Source: Cupriavidus oxalaticus (lineage in GTDB: Bacteria; Pseudomonadota; Gammaproteobacteria; Burkholderiales; Burkholderiaceae). Taken from it: a stretch of 64,000 bases of DNA. Positions 51,597 to 61,571 of the stretch are shown one piece after another. The stretch spans positions 310,001-374,000 of the forward strand of contig NZ_CP038639.1 of assembly GCF_004768545.1 (NCBI RefSeq). The letters are read 5' to 3'. The position numbers were made by a program, and so were the translations under genes. The stretch's first letter is position 1. Each line of letters starts with the position of its first letter. Under the pieces are notes generated by a model. The model did not search any database, was not told the origin of the DNA, and worked only from the letters and a program-made list of their open reading frames with translations.

Positions 51597-51658
51597 CTCT
51601 CCCCCCGCGGCAGAATAGATGTCGCCCCGATAGAATCCGAACTTGGGGGCGATAAGGG

Positions 51659-52144
51659 ATGGCAGTGGCTCGATACGGACAAGACTTTAAGGACCGGGCG
51701 GTAGCACGGTTGTTACCGCCGGAGAGTGCGGCGGTGGAAGTGGTTTCAAGGGAATTGGGTGTGGCAGTGGCCACGCTGGAGCGCTGGCGTGCGGACGCTA
51801 TGTCCATGCCCGCTCGCGAGCGGGCATGGACAGCGGCGGCCAAGTTCGAGGCGGTGCTGGCGACGGCTGCGATGGACGAGGCCAGCAAGAACGCCTGGTG
51901 CCGTGAGAACGGTGTGTATCCGCAGGAGTTGGAGCAGTGGCGCACTGCCGCCACGCAGGCGCTGGCTGAACCCGAGGATGCGCGCGCCACCCACCGTGAG
52001 ACAAAGGCCGATCGGCGCCGCATCAAGGAACTCGAGCGCGAGCTGCGCCGCAAGGAGAAAGCCCTGGCCGAAGCCGCCGCCCTGTTGATACTCTCAAAAA
52101 AGCTAGAGGGGATCTTCCCGAAGGACAAGGACGAGGACGCATGA
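51659..52144 (+). CDS. IS3-family OrfA (copy 2)
   Basis: 161 aa. Identical to copy 1 except for a Lys in place of Gln in RRRIKELEREL (a C-to-A change). HTH plus coiled coil; the stop overlaps the orfB start as ATGA. Confidence 0.92.
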   Translation: MAVARYGQDFKDRAVARLLPPESAAVEVVSRELGVAVATLERWRADAMSMPARERAWTAAAKFEAVLATAAMDEASKNAWCRENGVYPQELEQWRTAATQALAEPEDARATHRETKADRRRIKELERELRRKEKALAEAAALLILSKKLEGIFPKDKDEDA

Positions 52145-53235
52145 TCGGCCTGGAAGATCGCCACACGATGGTCCGCCATATCGAAACCGCTCACGCAGGC
52201 GGTGCTCGCCTGCGCCTGGCCTGCGAGGTAGCTGGCATAACCGTGCGCACGCTGCAACGCTGGAAGGCCCACAATGGCCTGGTGGTCGGCGACCGCCGCC
52301 CCGGGGCCGAGCGGCCCACGCCCGCGCATGCGCTGAGCATCGAGGAACGCGAACGCATTCTGGCCGTTGCCAACGAGCCGCGCTTCGCCGACATGCCGCC
52401 GGCGCGCATCGTGCCCATGCTGGCCGATGAGGGCGTCTACCTGGCCAGCGAATCGAGTTTTGGTCGCGTGCTGCGCGCCCATGGGCAGACTCGGCATCGA
52501 GGACGCGCCAAGGCACCGCGCCAAAGCCGGCCACCTACCACGCACGTGGCCACGGGCCCGCGCCAACTGTGGTGCTGGGACATGACCTACCTGTCGGCTG
52601 AGGTCGCCGGGCGCTGGTTTTATCTGTACCTGATCCTGGACGTGTACAGCCGCAAGATCGTGGGCTTCGAAGTCCATGATCGGGACGACGCCGACCACGC
52701 GGCGCATCTCGTCAAGCGTACGGCGCTGGCCGAGGGTATTCACGCCATGGCGGCCAAGCCGGTGCTGCACGGCGACAATGGTGCCACGCTCAAGGCCACC
52801 ACGGTGCTGGCGATGTTGCACTGGCTGGGCGTCAAGCCCTCGTATTCGCGTCCGCGCGTGAGCGACGATAACGCGTTTGTTGAAAGCCTCTTCCGCACGG
52901 CCAAGTACCGGCCGGAGTTCCCGTCCAAGGGCTTTGCCGATCTGGCCGCGGCGCGCGCCTGGGCGGCGCACTTCGTCCACTGGTACAACCATGAGCACCG
53001 GCACAGCGGCATCCGCTACGTGAGCCCGGCGCAGCGCCACGCCGGACAAGACGACAAGATTCTCGCCGCGCGCCACGCGCTGTATGTTCAGGCCCGTGAG
53101 CACAATCCGCGTCGCTGGTCATGCAACACTCGAGACTGGTCGCCAATCGAAACGGTCACGCTCAATCCGGAGCGCGAGATTGCCGTGCCCTCCGGTATCA
53201 AGCCAGGCGCCGAAAACCAGCGTTTGGCTGCATGA
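52141..53235 (+). CDS. IS3-family transposase OrfB (copy 2)
   Basis: 364 aa, the same protein as copy 1 with a complete DDE triad (WDMTYLS, HGDNGATL, DDNAFVESLFRT). It probably provides active transposase for both copies. Confidence 0.93.
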   Translation: MIGLEDRHTMVRHIETAHAGGARLRLACEVAGITVRTLQRWKAHNGLVVGDRRPGAERPTPAHALSIEERERILAVANEPRFADMPPARIVPMLADEGVYLASESSFGRVLRAHGQTRHRGRAKAPRQSRPPTTHVATGPRQLWCWDMTYLSAEVAGRWFYLYLILDVYSRKIVGFEVHDRDDADHAAHLVKRTALAEGIHAMAAKPVLHGDNGATLKATTVLAMLHWLGVKPSYSRPRVSDDNAFVESLFRTAKYRPEFPSKGFADLAAARAWAAHFVHWYNHEHRHSGIRYVSPAQRHAGQDDKILAARHALYVQAREHNPRRWSCNTRDWSPIETVTLNPEREIAVPSGIKPGAENQRLAA

Positions 53236-53269
53236 ATGAGGCGACATCTACCTTGACGCGCGCCGCTCT

Positions 53270-53673
53270 CTACCGGGGGCCGGCACAGCTGTCTTCACCC
53301 AATCGACTTGTCCGCTGTCCCAGCACGAATACCTGCGGCGATAAAAAGTCACCAGAAATCGTGACTTGCGCCGTATGCAGCAATAGGACAATCACCCCTC
53401 GATTGTCGGAATTCGATGTCGAATACAAGACCTGATTTTCGTGCCGGCGGCCCGCCAAGGCACGCCGCGATTTTGCTAAGGACAGGGTGCGCGGATCTCA
53501 TCGAGGCTGCGGACATGCTTCGGCAAAGGCCCACCAGGCAAGCCGGATACATGCATGCAGACCGTTTCGACATCACGAACAAGAAGCTTGCAAAAGGCGT
53601 CGGGTCCATACATGCACAAAAAGGACGACTACCCCAAATACCGCCATGCCCCACTACAACTTCTCCCAGCGGC
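53270..53673. other. Gap between IS copy 2 and lipoprotein gene
   Basis: A plus frame (53416-53820) and an opposing minus frame both look random. Nothing else recognised. Confidence 0.35.
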
Positions 53674-54063
53674 TCAGTTTGGCCTGAGATGCACCCCATC
53701 TTTGGATCCGCTCGGACGCTTGAGCACGATAGTCAGAGTACTTCCCCTGGAGGCAGTGGCTGCTGTAGTCATTCCTACGTCCTTCCCAAAGGCAAAGACA
53801 TGCGACAGATCTACCCCTAGTTCGTCGGTACCGGAAGCTGTGTTCGTCAACACAAACTCCAGCTTTACCTCATCCACTTGGACGCCGAGTTCTTGTTTGT
53901 TGGCGTCCAACTCTTTCTTCATGGCGCGCAGTCCGGTCGCCACCGAAACCAGCGCTTTATCGACGGTTATCGATGACGGTGAAGCAACCGGCTCGACTCG
54001 CTGCAAAGCGCAACCGCTCAGCAACCCCAACCCGACAAGGGCCTCCACCAGAATCATCCTCAT
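53674..54063 (-). CDS. Lipoprotein with Trypco2-like domain
   Basis: 129 aa from an ATG with GGAGAGGGG upstream. The signal sequence ends in the lipobox GLGLLSGC (Cys17 or so). The mature part has a helix (DKALVSVATGLRAMKKELDA) followed by VDEVKLEFVLTNTASGTDEL, GVDLSHVFAFGKDVG and STLTIVLKRP. This matches the pattern of the trypsin-co-occurring domain 2: one helix and beta strands with a central glycine-rich loop. It is anchored to a membrane. Downstream of the two giant genes, on the same strand, separated by an IS remnant. Confidence 0.65.
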   Translation of the reverse strand: MRMILVEALVGLGLLSGCALQRVEPVASPSSITVDKALVSVATGLRAMKKELDANKQELGVQVDEVKLEFVLTNTASGTDELGVDLSHVFAFGKDVGMTTAATASRGSTLTIVLKRPSGSKDGVHLRPN

Positions 54064-54164
54064 ATCCCCTCTCCTTTTGCGGATTTTGTCTGAGTTCTTT
54101 ATAGACAGCCGAGCGCGCAAGGGAATAACCCATTGGGGGGTGATAGCAAACAAGAAGCCCGTTC

Positions 54165-54565
54165 GAGGCGTTTGCACGAATAGAAGATGGGGTCCCTTGT
54201 GGGTTTTACCATAACGAAACTTCCCCAATTCAGTTTCAGCGTCCAGATCCCCGCCAGGGCTTTCCAATCGGCGCAACGCCGGATAGGGGCAGCCGTGCCA
54301 CAGGTGCCACTTGGCGCTATGCAGTGCCTTGCTCAATGCCGCGTTGCTGGGGCCGTCGCAGCGTGCCGGCCGGACCTTGATCATCTGTTCGAGGTTCTGT
54401 ATCCGCATTGGCGATGTGGAACCACTCAAGGACGTACTCACCGCGGTCACCAAAGCCGATCTGCGCATATCGTACGGTATCCCCTCCGTCCGAAAAGGCA
54501 ATCTGTGCCGCAACCATCTTGCGCTGCAGCCTGCTCAGCAGCGCTTTCACTTCCGCCAGATGCAA
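54165..54565 (-). pseudogene. ISKra4-like transposase remnant
   Basis: Two frames joined by a shift: RYAQIGFGDRGEYVLEWFHI, then MRIQNLEQMIK and ALSKALHSAKWHLWHGCPYP, ALRRLE. WFHI..R and SAKWHLWHG...AL are typical of the C-terminal half of ISKra4-type transposases. Both ends are missing. Confidence 0.5.
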
Positions 54566-54643
54566 CCCCAGTGATCCGGTATCAAAGGCTGTTCGCTCGA
54601 ACTGCGGTCTCCTCGCTGCGCGAGCCAGCGCGGACAGGCTGTT

Positions 54644-57600
54644 TCACGATACCTCCTTCTCGGCGGACTCCGGGATGTGCGTGGATTCCGACGGGAGGTG
54701 AGTCTTCATGATTCCGAACTCGAGCGTCGACAAGGAAGACTCAGTGCTTTCCCAACGGAAGTGGGCCCGGCGAACAAGCTTCGCTTCGCCTTCGTCGTCC
54801 CGCTGGTAGGACGAGAGCGTGTCTGCGGCCGGGTTCGGTGAATGCAGGGCGCACCATGCGTATTGTTCTTTTGGATCCCTGTTCTTCTCGAAAGCGAGCA
54901 GCGAGTACATCGCCTCAGGCGCCGGCAGCGCCGAGCGCGACTTGACGCCGATGAAGAGGTTCGCCGGCTCGGAGTCGTCCGGACTCGCTTTGGCCCGAAG
55001 CATCAGAAGATCGCCCGGACACAGTGCGCCGGCGCCGTTAGCGAGCATCGACAACGGAAGCGAGACCAGTCGGCCGGGCTCCAGAGACACGGCTTCGGAT
55101 GCAATCATCTCCGTAAGCTTGAACTGCAGGACTTCGAAGTTGGCCGAGTCGCGGCGTTTCACCGCGGCAGTCAATGAGACAGGCAGCCCGCCCGCTCGCA
55201 AAGCCATCGTTTCCCCCGGTGTCACGAAGCCTCTGTCGACCCAAATCTGGTAGCGCTTTTGAGCCGATACGGGTCCAGTGAGACCGTTTGCACTCGCCGG
55301 CTCCACCTTTGAAAGCGCAAGGTCATATTCGGGATCGTCGAAGAAGACCGTCCGCCCCGTCAGTGGCAGCGCGAAGGTCCCTGCGCGAGGCACGAAGACC
55401 TTGATGCCGATCGAGTGGAAGCTCACGGGCGCGAGCTGTCCGTTGGCGCCGAGAGGTTCCTTGGCAGTGAACTCCAGTCTTTCCACTTCGGGGTTCACGG
55501 CTTCAGGAAAATTGTGCGCGACATCGAGCGCAAGTTCGAAGACGCAGTCGCCTTCCCCTCTGATTAGCGGGCTGTCCTCCGCGGGATGGAACACGAGGTA
55601 CTTGTCACCCGCGTCGGTTCGCTCCAGAGTGACGCGCTCGAAAGGTGCCCATCCCGACTCGTGGCGCAATCCGGCTCGCACCGATTCCTTTTGCGCATCC
55701 AGCAGGGCCATGAGGCGTGCCGCTGCGTTCGAGGTGGTGCTACCGAGGGCCAGGCAGCGAATCCTGACGGTCCCTCGCCACAAGAGGTCTTGGCCGCTAG
55801 ACGCGGCCGTCTGCGGTTCCGGCTGTCCGATGAGGAGGCCCCAAGCCGGCACGCCACTCTTCTTGTCCGGCACTCCGAAGAACGCGTTCCATCGGCCACG
55901 CAACACGAGGCAGGAAGCCTCGGGCTGCCCGTACCATCCGACAGGCCGGCGCCATGTGCCGCTCAAGCCATCGTTGACGGGCAACGCCTGCGGCCGGGGC
56001 AAACGGGCCCAGCGCGCTGCCGTAGGTCCGGCAAACGCTCGGGCGGAGCTGCCGAGATTTGCACCCGCAGGAGCCCAAAGCACTCGCGCGCGCGACAGTG
56101 AAAAGGCGCCTGCCCGGTCCGACTGATCGAAGTCGTACAGAACCGGCGGCAAGTAGGTTTGTAGCGACACCGCTGCGTCAGCGAGCGTCGAGTCGGCGCG
56201 AACGAGCGCTTCAGCCAGCGACCTGGTCGAAGGCACCACGGCTCGCACCATGCGCGTGCCAGCGGTTGCAACGGGCGCGGCGTCCTGCACGTCGAGATCC
56301 AGACTTGCCAGCGCCAAGTCTTCGTTGCGCTGCAGCCAGACCGTGGCCGCTTTTGGGGTCGCAACGGCACTGAAAGCATCGCCCGCCAGGCGTGCCGGCG
56401 CCACCATCCCGTGCAGCGAGGTCGACACCATTCCCGCCGACCGCCTGTGCGAACGCGCATCGAGCACAACATCCATCTGCGATTTCAGCGGGTTACCTGT
56501 GCGTTCCGGCCAAGTACGCCGGTTGTCCGTGTGAAGGAACGTGGAGCGTAGCCGCAGCGGGAAGCGAACGGATGCCAGCGCCGCGCCCTTCGCCAGCGGC
56601 AAACGAAGCGCGACGTGCAAGGGGCCCTGATCGACCGTACGCAGCACGACAAAGGCTGGTGCCGAAACCGTCCCAAGCACGGCTTGCAGCAACTGCGACG
56701 GTCCCTCTTCCGCTAGCGCCTTGCCGGACTTGACTGGAATCAGTTTGATACCATTAGTGGTCCCTACGACGAGGTCGGCCTGCAGGTGCCGGTCGCGTAA
56801 CGTTGACTCTGGCGCAATTGGCTCGACCGAGACGGTGCGCACGTGGCTGTGGCGGTCGCCAGAGCTATCGTCAAATGCAACGAGAATGCTCAGCACCCGC
56901 GATGGCACGATCATCGGCCAGTCCCGCAAGGCGCACAGCATCACCGCGGCGCGCGGAAACACAAAGGGCAATCCTAGGGATGCGTTGCTCTTGCCCGCCC
57001 GCTGGAACTGCTCGACGTGCCAGCACACCTCCATGAACTCGTTGCCCTCGTGCAGAAAGCCGCGCCCGAGCTGCGCGCCCGAGGTACCCTGCGCACCGAT
57101 GAAGGCCATCGCGAAGGGCACTGGTTCTTCTGCAGGACGGGAAAGTTTTCCAAGACCTTCTGCGGTGTCTGGCGGCAGCACCACAGGCAGGTTCAGTAGG
57201 TCATGACGCGACATACGCAGCGGTTTCACCCGCGCGTCCACACTGAGCGCATCGCGCAACGCCTGGCGAAGCGGCTCGCGCGGCAGATATTCCTCGTCGT
57301 CACCTGGGGCATCCAGTATCGCGACCATCGGCAGGTGCAGGTGCAGGTGCGCCGTCGGCGTTGTATTCGCCGGGACCAGGAAACTGCCGCTGCCCACGAC
57401 GATCCACGTATCCTCGAGATTCTTGAGTGCTTTGACCACCGCCGGTCCGAATAGCCCGGCCATGCCGATGCGCACGCGGCGCACGCCGGGGTCCGGGAAG
57501 TCGGGTACGCTGACGCCATCACCGCGGTACGACGGCGTGAAGGCAAAATTGTCCCCGAGGTCCTTGATCGCCTCAGCCAGCTCGGTAGCACTCCACAGCT

Positions 57601-60600
57601 GCATCGCGACGGCCGCTTCAAAGCGCGTTGCAGGATAGCCCGTCCAGCGGAATTCTTGGTGCGCCTCAACGAGCCACGTCGCGGCCGGCTGGCGTCGCTG
57701 ACTGCCGCGCAGCCGGATGCCAGCTACCCCTGCAGCCTTGCGAGGTTCGATCTGGCTGCCATCGATACGGTGGTCCGCAAGTCGGATGGCAACTAAGTGG
57801 CCCACTGGCGGGCGGCCGGCAAACGCCATTTCGACGCTGTCGGCGGTTCCGAGCGCGGGCGGTTCCAGCTCCGGCCACCCTATGGCGGACTCGCGGTTGA
57901 GACCGCCATCGAAGCGGAACGCGTCGCGCGGTGCGCCGTCGCCTGACTGGTGCATCAGGTGTGAAATCGTCAACGTACCATCTATAGACTTGGCGACGAT
58001 CTCGAAGAAGACGGACCGCAGTTTGAAACTGCCCCCTTGCTCCTCAGCCGTGGTGAACGCGAGGCTCGCGGTTACCAGGTCGGCCAGCGGACAGCCGGGG
58101 ATGACGCGCACCTTCTGTGGGTCCAGACTGCCAAGCGTGAACGATCGAGAAATCGGGTCGACGTGTACTTCCTTGAAAGAGACCACGTTGCCGAACCATT
58201 GCACCGATAATACATTCGCAGGCGTCATGCCGGGCGCTTCGACCAGGCAGACAGTCACCCCGGTTCTCAGCTGGGCATCGACCTCCAGCCTCGAGAGGGT
58301 CGCGGTCGCAAGGTCGACACGTACGTCCGCGATCGAAAGGGCTCCAGCAAGCGGTGTGTGGCCAGGCCGGCCTGTCGCCAACTTCAACTGTCGGTCCGAC
58401 CCGGGCACATAGACGAGCTTCACTGTCACAAGACTACCGAGCACCTGCATCGTCATTGACGGAGAGACCAGTTTCAATCCGTTCAAGCCGATCTGTGGAA
58501 CCCCGCTCAAGCGGGCCGAATCGGTGCCAAATATTTCCAGCGCATCATCGAGTTCCCATTCGACCGTGTTTCCAGGCCAAGGCGTCGAGATGCCGCTCAG
58601 GTTCAATCCGCTGTGAGCGCTCGCAACGAAAGTAAGTCGCACCCTACAGCGAGGGTCATTAGGTCGGGGCCGCGAGGCCGCACCGAGACCCAGTGCCCCA
58701 TCGATCACACAACCGGTCACCTCCTTTCCCTGGGCATCGAAGCTCACCTGCACCAGCGCCGCGGGCGCAAACCGGAACACACCGCCCAGAGAAAGGGACG
58801 TTATGCTTTTTTTCATGCCGAACGGCACGCCCCCGTCATCAACGAACAGGCTCCACGTCCAGCACACATCCAGTGCAGACGCCGCACCAGTGCCTGCTGG
58901 CGGCTTCCAATCGGCGGCCCCTTCCTCAACATACAGGTCGGTAAACGCTAGGCACCAATTCGCAATTCCCGGCCCTGCCATGGGCAGAACCTGAAGGCTC
59001 GAGCGGAGCTCTCCCGTGCGGTTGCCAAGGGAAACGCTGCGCCGCACGAACGTGTCGGAGCGCAACGCCTTCTCCGACGACATGCCGCGCCCGTCGCGCA
59101 CCGTCGCTGCGCCATCGCGGTCGGCGAGCGACCAACCCACCACCGCCACCTGGCCGTTGCCGCCCAAGCTCACGCTGCCAGGTCTGGACAAGTCGGCCTT
59201 CCCGTTCGGGCCGATCAGCAGCATGTCGCCGCTTGCCCTCCACGTCCAGGCGTTAACTTCCTTGAACGTCACGCTGCCAAGCGTCCAGTTCGCGAAGTCC
59301 ACCGCGTCGCTGACTTGAGCCGTGGCCGACCAAGTTAGCGGAGGTGCGAGCCCGTCAGGCACAACGGCGACGACACTGCCCGCTGGCGTGGCGGGGAACA
59401 TCCGTGCATCCTGCGCTTCGGCGAGCTTGCCCATCCGGGCCCGCTCCTGCGCGAGTTGCACGAGTTGGGCAGGATCGCGCGCGGTAATCACCGGCTCGCG
59501 CGGGGTCGGGTTCTGCTCCTCGTCCACAGGCACACCCGTGCGCGCCTGCGGTTCGGTGCACACGACCAGCGAATACGAGCCTTCGAAATAATACGTCGCG
59601 GCATTCTGCGCCCGCGTCGCGACGCCCGGCATCGTGAGCGCCGCGGCCGGCATATCAACATTGGGCAGCGGTTCGAATGTAGCCCGCTGTTTGTCGCCGA
59701 TGCGCGGCGACAGGGTCTGCAAGCCAGTCAGCACGAACTCGGTTTCCGCTGAAGTGTAGGGTTCAAGCGCACGGCTGGCATGGGGTACTACCGAGGTAAG
59801 ATTGTAACGCGTGAGGGGCATCGCCTGGATGGTCGGCAGCTTTGGATGCCTGAACCAGCCCCGCAGCGGACTGGCCCCAGGGTCCAGCATTTTTGGCCGG
59901 ATACGCAGTGCGGCGCCGGCCCCGAGCGAAGGCGATCGCTTCCAGCGCAACGCCGCGGCATCCCAGTCAACGCCGCTCGCCCGCGACGGTGCAAGCACCG
60001 AGCAGCCTTCCAGGACGAACGGAGCCCTCCCGGTGTCGTAGCAGTTCGCAAGTTCGACAGGAACGAACGCATCCGCGTCGGCATCCACGCGCGGCAGAGC
60101 ATCGTCGCCGTCTGGCTTGCGTGCCGCGAGCCAGAGCGCACCGACGATCCGCAATGCGCATCCGGCGAGCGTCACGTTTGCCTCTGAGAGCTCGGGCTTG
60201 GCGGGATCGGTGAGGTCGAACTGCAACGCAAAGCTGAAGTCCTCCGGTGCGTCGAGTTGCACGCTCCAGGGCACTTCGCTGGCGGGCACGCCCGGCTGGC
60301 GCAGGTCATGTCTGCGCAACCCAAGACACAGGCCACCACTCGCTTCTTTGCTGTCGGCTGGCGCAACGCGCTTCGGAAGCTTGAACGCATCGGACTCCGG
60401 CGCAAAGGGAAGGGCCACCCATCCGCGGCTCTCGGCGACAAAGCCGATTTCAGGCTTGTCCCTGGTCTCGGCCACTTCGCCATATGCGCCTCTTAGTTGC
60501 TGCAGCACCTTGCGCGCGGCATGCACGAGCGGAACCTTCCCGCCGAGGTCCATGTGCTCGGTGCCAGTGCGCCATACATAGCTGATATTCGCCGATGTGG

Positions 60601-61558
60601 CCCCCGAAACAGCGCGAGAAAGCCGTATGAAATTGGACCCGATGCTCAGCTCCGTCTTCCGCGGAGCCAACTCGAGCACACGTTCCGGTGGCAGCAACTG
60701 GCTCTCCATTGGCTGGTCGGCGAGCCAGATCCGCGTGATATCCTGCGGCAGGCTGGGCTTCGACCAGTCGACCTGCAGGCGCCCGTTGCTAACCGTGACC
60801 GGCCATGTCAGGGAAGGCAGGTCCTCTCCGACGAAAAAATCCGCCCGCAACCATGCCGTCTGCTGCGACGTGGCGAGCACCGTGCGCAGCGCTGACCAGA
60901 CGGCACGCCACTGAAATGCGGCGTGTGATGACTGGCGGGCAGGGAGCAGTTCGATGAAGTGATTGCCGTCGGACATCGAAAGGCGCACGCAGGTCTGAAT
61001 TCTGTCAGCCGGCTTGTCGAGCCGCGGCACGTGGGCGGTGAAAACCACACACTCGCGTTCGAGCAGCACGGGGCCTACGATGTCCACGTTTTTGGCGACA
61101 AAGACATCGGACAGCGCACCCGCTGCAAGTTCGAGCGAGCCTTCGTGCAGCACATATGGTGGGACGTCGATGCCCCCTGCGCCGCCGAACGGATGTGGCC
61201 CTACCCCGCTGGCCTCCACTCGCTGCTCGCCTGACAGCTGCACGCTTTGCCAAGTACCAGCAATCAGCAGGCTGACCTGGCCCGCAGTGCCGGTCGCCGA
61301 CACGAAGATCTCCTCGAGGACGGGGTCGACGTAGCGCAGGCTCGCGCCCGTCGAGGTTTGCATCGTGCGATCGACGACCCGCAGCCAGGTAGTGCGAATT
61401 GCGTGCACGCCGGGCGTGCCACCTGTGTCCTTGTTGCCTTTGCCGCGGGGCACGCGTTGCGCGCGGGCCTGGAGTTCCCAGGCACGTGCGCCGACGTCCC
61501 GGCAGCTCAGGAGGCTGATGGTACCCAGCGAAGTCTTCTTGGGGCTTTCGGTTGCCAT
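54644..61558 (-). CDS. Giant protein of unknown function, 2304 aa
   Basis: A single frame from the ATG at 61558, preceded by AGGAGG. There is no signal peptide at the start (MATESPKKTSLGTISLLSCR) and no clear membrane segment. The whole length is beta-rich with repeated phrases of the form LxFxxVxVxxxGxxW (for example TLGSVTFKEVNAWTWRASGD). It ends LSTLEFGIMKTHLPSESTH. Composition is even and codon use matches neighbours, so the frame is real despite its length. I recognise no family. It starts 13 bp after the 808-aa gene and is presumably co-transcribed. A structural or surface role is a guess. Confidence 0.75.
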   Translation of the reverse strand: MATESPKKTSLGTISLLSCRDVGARAWELQARAQRVPRGKGNKDTGGTPGVHAIRTTWLRVVDRTMQTSTGASLRYVDPVLEEIFVSATGTAGQVSLLIAGTWQSVQLSGEQRVEASGVGPHPFGGAGGIDVPPYVLHEGSLELAAGALSDVFVAKNVDIVGPVLLERECVVFTAHVPRLDKPADRIQTCVRLSMSDGNHFIELLPARQSSHAAFQWRAVWSALRTVLATSQQTAWLRADFFVGEDLPSLTWPVTVSNGRLQVDWSKPSLPQDITRIWLADQPMESQLLPPERVLELAPRKTELSIGSNFIRLSRAVSGATSANISYVWRTGTEHMDLGGKVPLVHAARKVLQQLRGAYGEVAETRDKPEIGFVAESRGWVALPFAPESDAFKLPKRVAPADSKEASGGLCLGLRRHDLRQPGVPASEVPWSVQLDAPEDFSFALQFDLTDPAKPELSEANVTLAGCALRIVGALWLAARKPDGDDALPRVDADADAFVPVELANCYDTGRAPFVLEGCSVLAPSRASGVDWDAAALRWKRSPSLGAGAALRIRPKMLDPGASPLRGWFRHPKLPTIQAMPLTRYNLTSVVPHASRALEPYTSAETEFVLTGLQTLSPRIGDKQRATFEPLPNVDMPAAALTMPGVATRAQNAATYYFEGSYSLVVCTEPQARTGVPVDEEQNPTPREPVITARDPAQLVQLAQERARMGKLAEAQDARMFPATPAGSVVAVVPDGLAPPLTWSATAQVSDAVDFANWTLGSVTFKEVNAWTWRASGDMLLIGPNGKADLSRPGSVSLGGNGQVAVVGWSLADRDGAATVRDGRGMSSEKALRSDTFVRRSVSLGNRTGELRSSLQVLPMAGPGIANWCLAFTDLYVEEGAADWKPPAGTGAASALDVCWTWSLFVDDGGVPFGMKKSITSLSLGGVFRFAPAALVQVSFDAQGKEVTGCVIDGALGLGAASRPRPNDPRCRVRLTFVASAHSGLNLSGISTPWPGNTVEWELDDALEIFGTDSARLSGVPQIGLNGLKLVSPSMTMQVLGSLVTVKLVYVPGSDRQLKLATGRPGHTPLAGALSIADVRVDLATATLSRLEVDAQLRTGVTVCLVEAPGMTPANVLSVQWFGNVVSFKEVHVDPISRSFTLGSLDPQKVRVIPGCPLADLVTASLAFTTAEEQGGSFKLRSVFFEIVAKSIDGTLTISHLMHQSGDGAPRDAFRFDGGLNRESAIGWPELEPPALGTADSVEMAFAGRPPVGHLVAIRLADHRIDGSQIEPRKAAGVAGIRLRGSQRRQPAATWLVEAHQEFRWTGYPATRFEAAVAMQLWSATELAEAIKDLGDNFAFTPSYRGDGVSVPDFPDPGVRRVRIGMAGLFGPAVVKALKNLEDTWIVVGSGSFLVPANTTPTAHLHLHLPMVAILDAPGDDEEYLPREPLRQALRDALSVDARVKPLRMSRHDLLNLPVVLPPDTAEGLGKLSRPAEEPVPFAMAFIGAQGTSGAQLGRGFLHEGNEFMEVCWHVEQFQRAGKSNASLGLPFVFPRAAVMLCALRDWPMIVPSRVLSILVAFDDSSGDRHSHVRTVSVEPIAPESTLRDRHLQADLVVGTTNGIKLIPVKSGKALAEEGPSQLLQAVLGTVSAPAFVVLRTVDQGPLHVALRLPLAKGAALASVRFPLRLRSTFLHTDNRRTWPERTGNPLKSQMDVVLDARSHRRSAGMVSTSLHGMVAPARLAGDAFSAVATPKAATVWLQRNEDLALASLDLDVQDAAPVATAGTRMVRAVVPSTRSLAEALVRADSTLADAAVSLQTYLPPVLYDFDQSDRAGAFSLSRARVLWAPAGANLGSSARAFAGPTAARWARLPRPQALPVNDGLSGTWRRPVGWYGQPEASCLVLRGRWNAFFGVPDKKSGVPAWGLLIGQPEPQTAASSGQDLLWRGTVRIRCLALGSTTSNAAARLMALLDAQKESVRAGLRHESGWAPFERVTLERTDAGDKYLVFHPAEDSPLIRGEGDCVFELALDVAHNFPEAVNPEVERLEFTAKEPLGANGQLAPVSFHSIGIKVFVPRAGTFALPLTGRTVFFDDPEYDLALSKVEPASANGLTGPVSAQKRYQIWVDRGFVTPGETMALRAGGLPVSLTAAVKRRDSANFEVLQFKLTEMIASEAVSLEPGRLVSLPLSMLANGAGALCPGDLLMLRAKASPDDSEPANLFIGVKSRSALPAPEAMYSLLAFEKNRDPKEQYAWCALHSPNPAADTLSSYQRDDEGEAKLVRRAHFRWESTESSLSTLEFGIMKTHLPSESTHIPESAEKEVS

Positions 61559-61571
61559 GGCACCTCCTGGC

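Larger units (their letters stand above)
51601..53265 (+). mobile_element. IS3-family insertion sequence, 1665 bp, copy 2
   Basis: Same length and ends as 32380-34044 but in the opposite orientation, with its own 4-bp target duplication CTCT (51597-51600, 53266-53269). Intact orfA and orfB. Separate duplications at each copy show two independent insertions. Confidence 0.93.

Noticed and set aside
51388..53103. 571-codon minus-strand frame across IS copy 2 (and its counterpart at 32542-34107)
   Set aside because: It is antisense to orfA/orfB of the IS and exists because of high G+C codon structure. The transposase frames carry the DDE motifs.
32380..53265. Composite transposon bounded by the two 1665-bp IS copies
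   Set aside because: Each copy has its own target-site duplication on both sides (GCAT and CTCT), which shows separate insertions.
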